DNA of 18,904 nucleotides from Ophiosphaerella korrae. Its lineage: Eukaryota > Ascomycota > Dothideomycetes > Pleosporales > Phaeosphaeriaceae. A model generated the notes under the pieces. That model saw only the letters and a list, made by a program, of their open reading frames with translations, had not been told where the DNA came from and ran no database searches. The stretch is taken from positions 1 through 18,904 of the forward strand of contig JALNQF010000629.1 in the NCBI GenBank assembly GCA_028456385.1. The letters are read 5' to 3'. A program made the translations under genes and the position numbers. Below are positions 18,637 through 18,904 of the stretch, in pieces. Numbering within the stretch: position 1 is the stretch's first letter; every line of letters starts with the position of its first letter.

Positions 18637-18904
18637 TAGTAGGGTGACACGAAAAAAAAGTGTAGAAAAAAGTTATAGTTTTCAACTTAAAATAACTCTA
18701 CCAATATATTAGTTAAAAATATAACTAAAAATAAATATTAAAGTAAATATCATGTACTTTAAAATAGCATGCTTCGATCTTTGATTACTAATTAAAATCG
18801 AGCTAGGATTTAAAGTGTTTAGAGGACTTTTTTTTTGCTAACTTTAGAGCTCGATTATTTTTTATTTTTAGTATCTTTTTTTGAGATTTTTTAATATAAG
18901 TTAG
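18637..18904. mobile_element. Element G: end of an unmutated, non-LTR-like insertion, possibly Tc1/mariner-type (partial)
   Basis: Composition changes abruptly: CpA and TpG reappear, and poly-A/T runs replace the TA-rich texture. The border reads TA (18635-18636), then TAGTAGGGTGACACG and a run of eight A. A target TA followed by an end starting (C/T)AGT-GGGTG resembles Tc1/mariner terminal repeats; this is a resemblance by eye only. Other visible structure is a small hairpin ACAC-GAAAAAAAA-GTGT (18647-18662) and an inverted pair AATCGAGCT/AGCTCGATT around 18797 and 18847. No reading frame is supported, and the other end is not in the window. It could also be unrelated unique DNA at a deletion junction. 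Confidence 0.45.

Noticed and set aside
18435..18647. Open frame of 70 codons on the plus strand
   Set aside because: It is antisense to the D reverse transcriptase and ends across the D/G border. The composition reflects the opposite strand, and no start context or family match is visible.

Overview
The window is a block of dead LTR retrotransposons from a filamentous ascomycete fungus (Pezizomycotina). From 1 to about 18636 the DNA is extremely AT-rich, with CpA and TpG almost absent and TpA everywhere. For example, 13201-13320 holds no CpA and no TpG, whereas 18641-18760 holds four and three. This is the footprint of repeat-induced point mutation (RIP), a fungal process that mutates C to T in duplicated DNA. 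Coding frames are full of TAA/TAG but almost never TGA. Typical losses are Cys to Tyr, Asp to Asn, Gly to Arg or Lys, and Gln or Trp to stop. No intact gene, tRNA or rRNA was found.

The repeats form a nest. Names A-G are mine. Element C (minus, 4752-7548) is a Ty3/gypsy pol fragment running from the end of protease to the integrase C-terminus. Element D (minus) is a chromovirus inserted in C's protease: its 3' LTR is 7549-8006, its 3' part is 8007-8313, and it resumes at 15891-18636. Element B (plus, 8314-15890) is a complete chromovirus inserted into D, with a perfect 5-bp target duplication GTATA. Solo LTR E (15002-15498) sits inside B's 3' LTR with a perfect duplication GAATA. Removing E restores a 3' LTR of 461 bp, the same length as the 5' LTR. 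On the left, LTR fragment F (plus, 4411-4751) interrupts C and is itself interrupted by element A (minus, 1-4410), which runs off the window. The A and F LTRs lie head to head as a 340-bp inverted repeat.

A, B and D are one family. In A and B, gag, two CCHC knuckles, protease and reverse transcriptase all lie in a single reading frame. In B that frame continues through RNase H, integrase and chromodomain, so the ancestor probably made one Gag-Pol polyprotein. The most unusual feature is that B and D continue the same frame for about 250 further codons after the chromodomain, across the polypurine tract and into the 3' LTR. Differences fall mainly at third codon positions and the net length difference is a whole number of codons. 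This suggests an undescribed glutamine-rich extension overlapping the LTR.

At about 18637 the RIP signature stops. The last 268 bases look like the end of a different, unmutated element (G), possibly a Tc1/mariner-type DNA transposon inserted at a TA.
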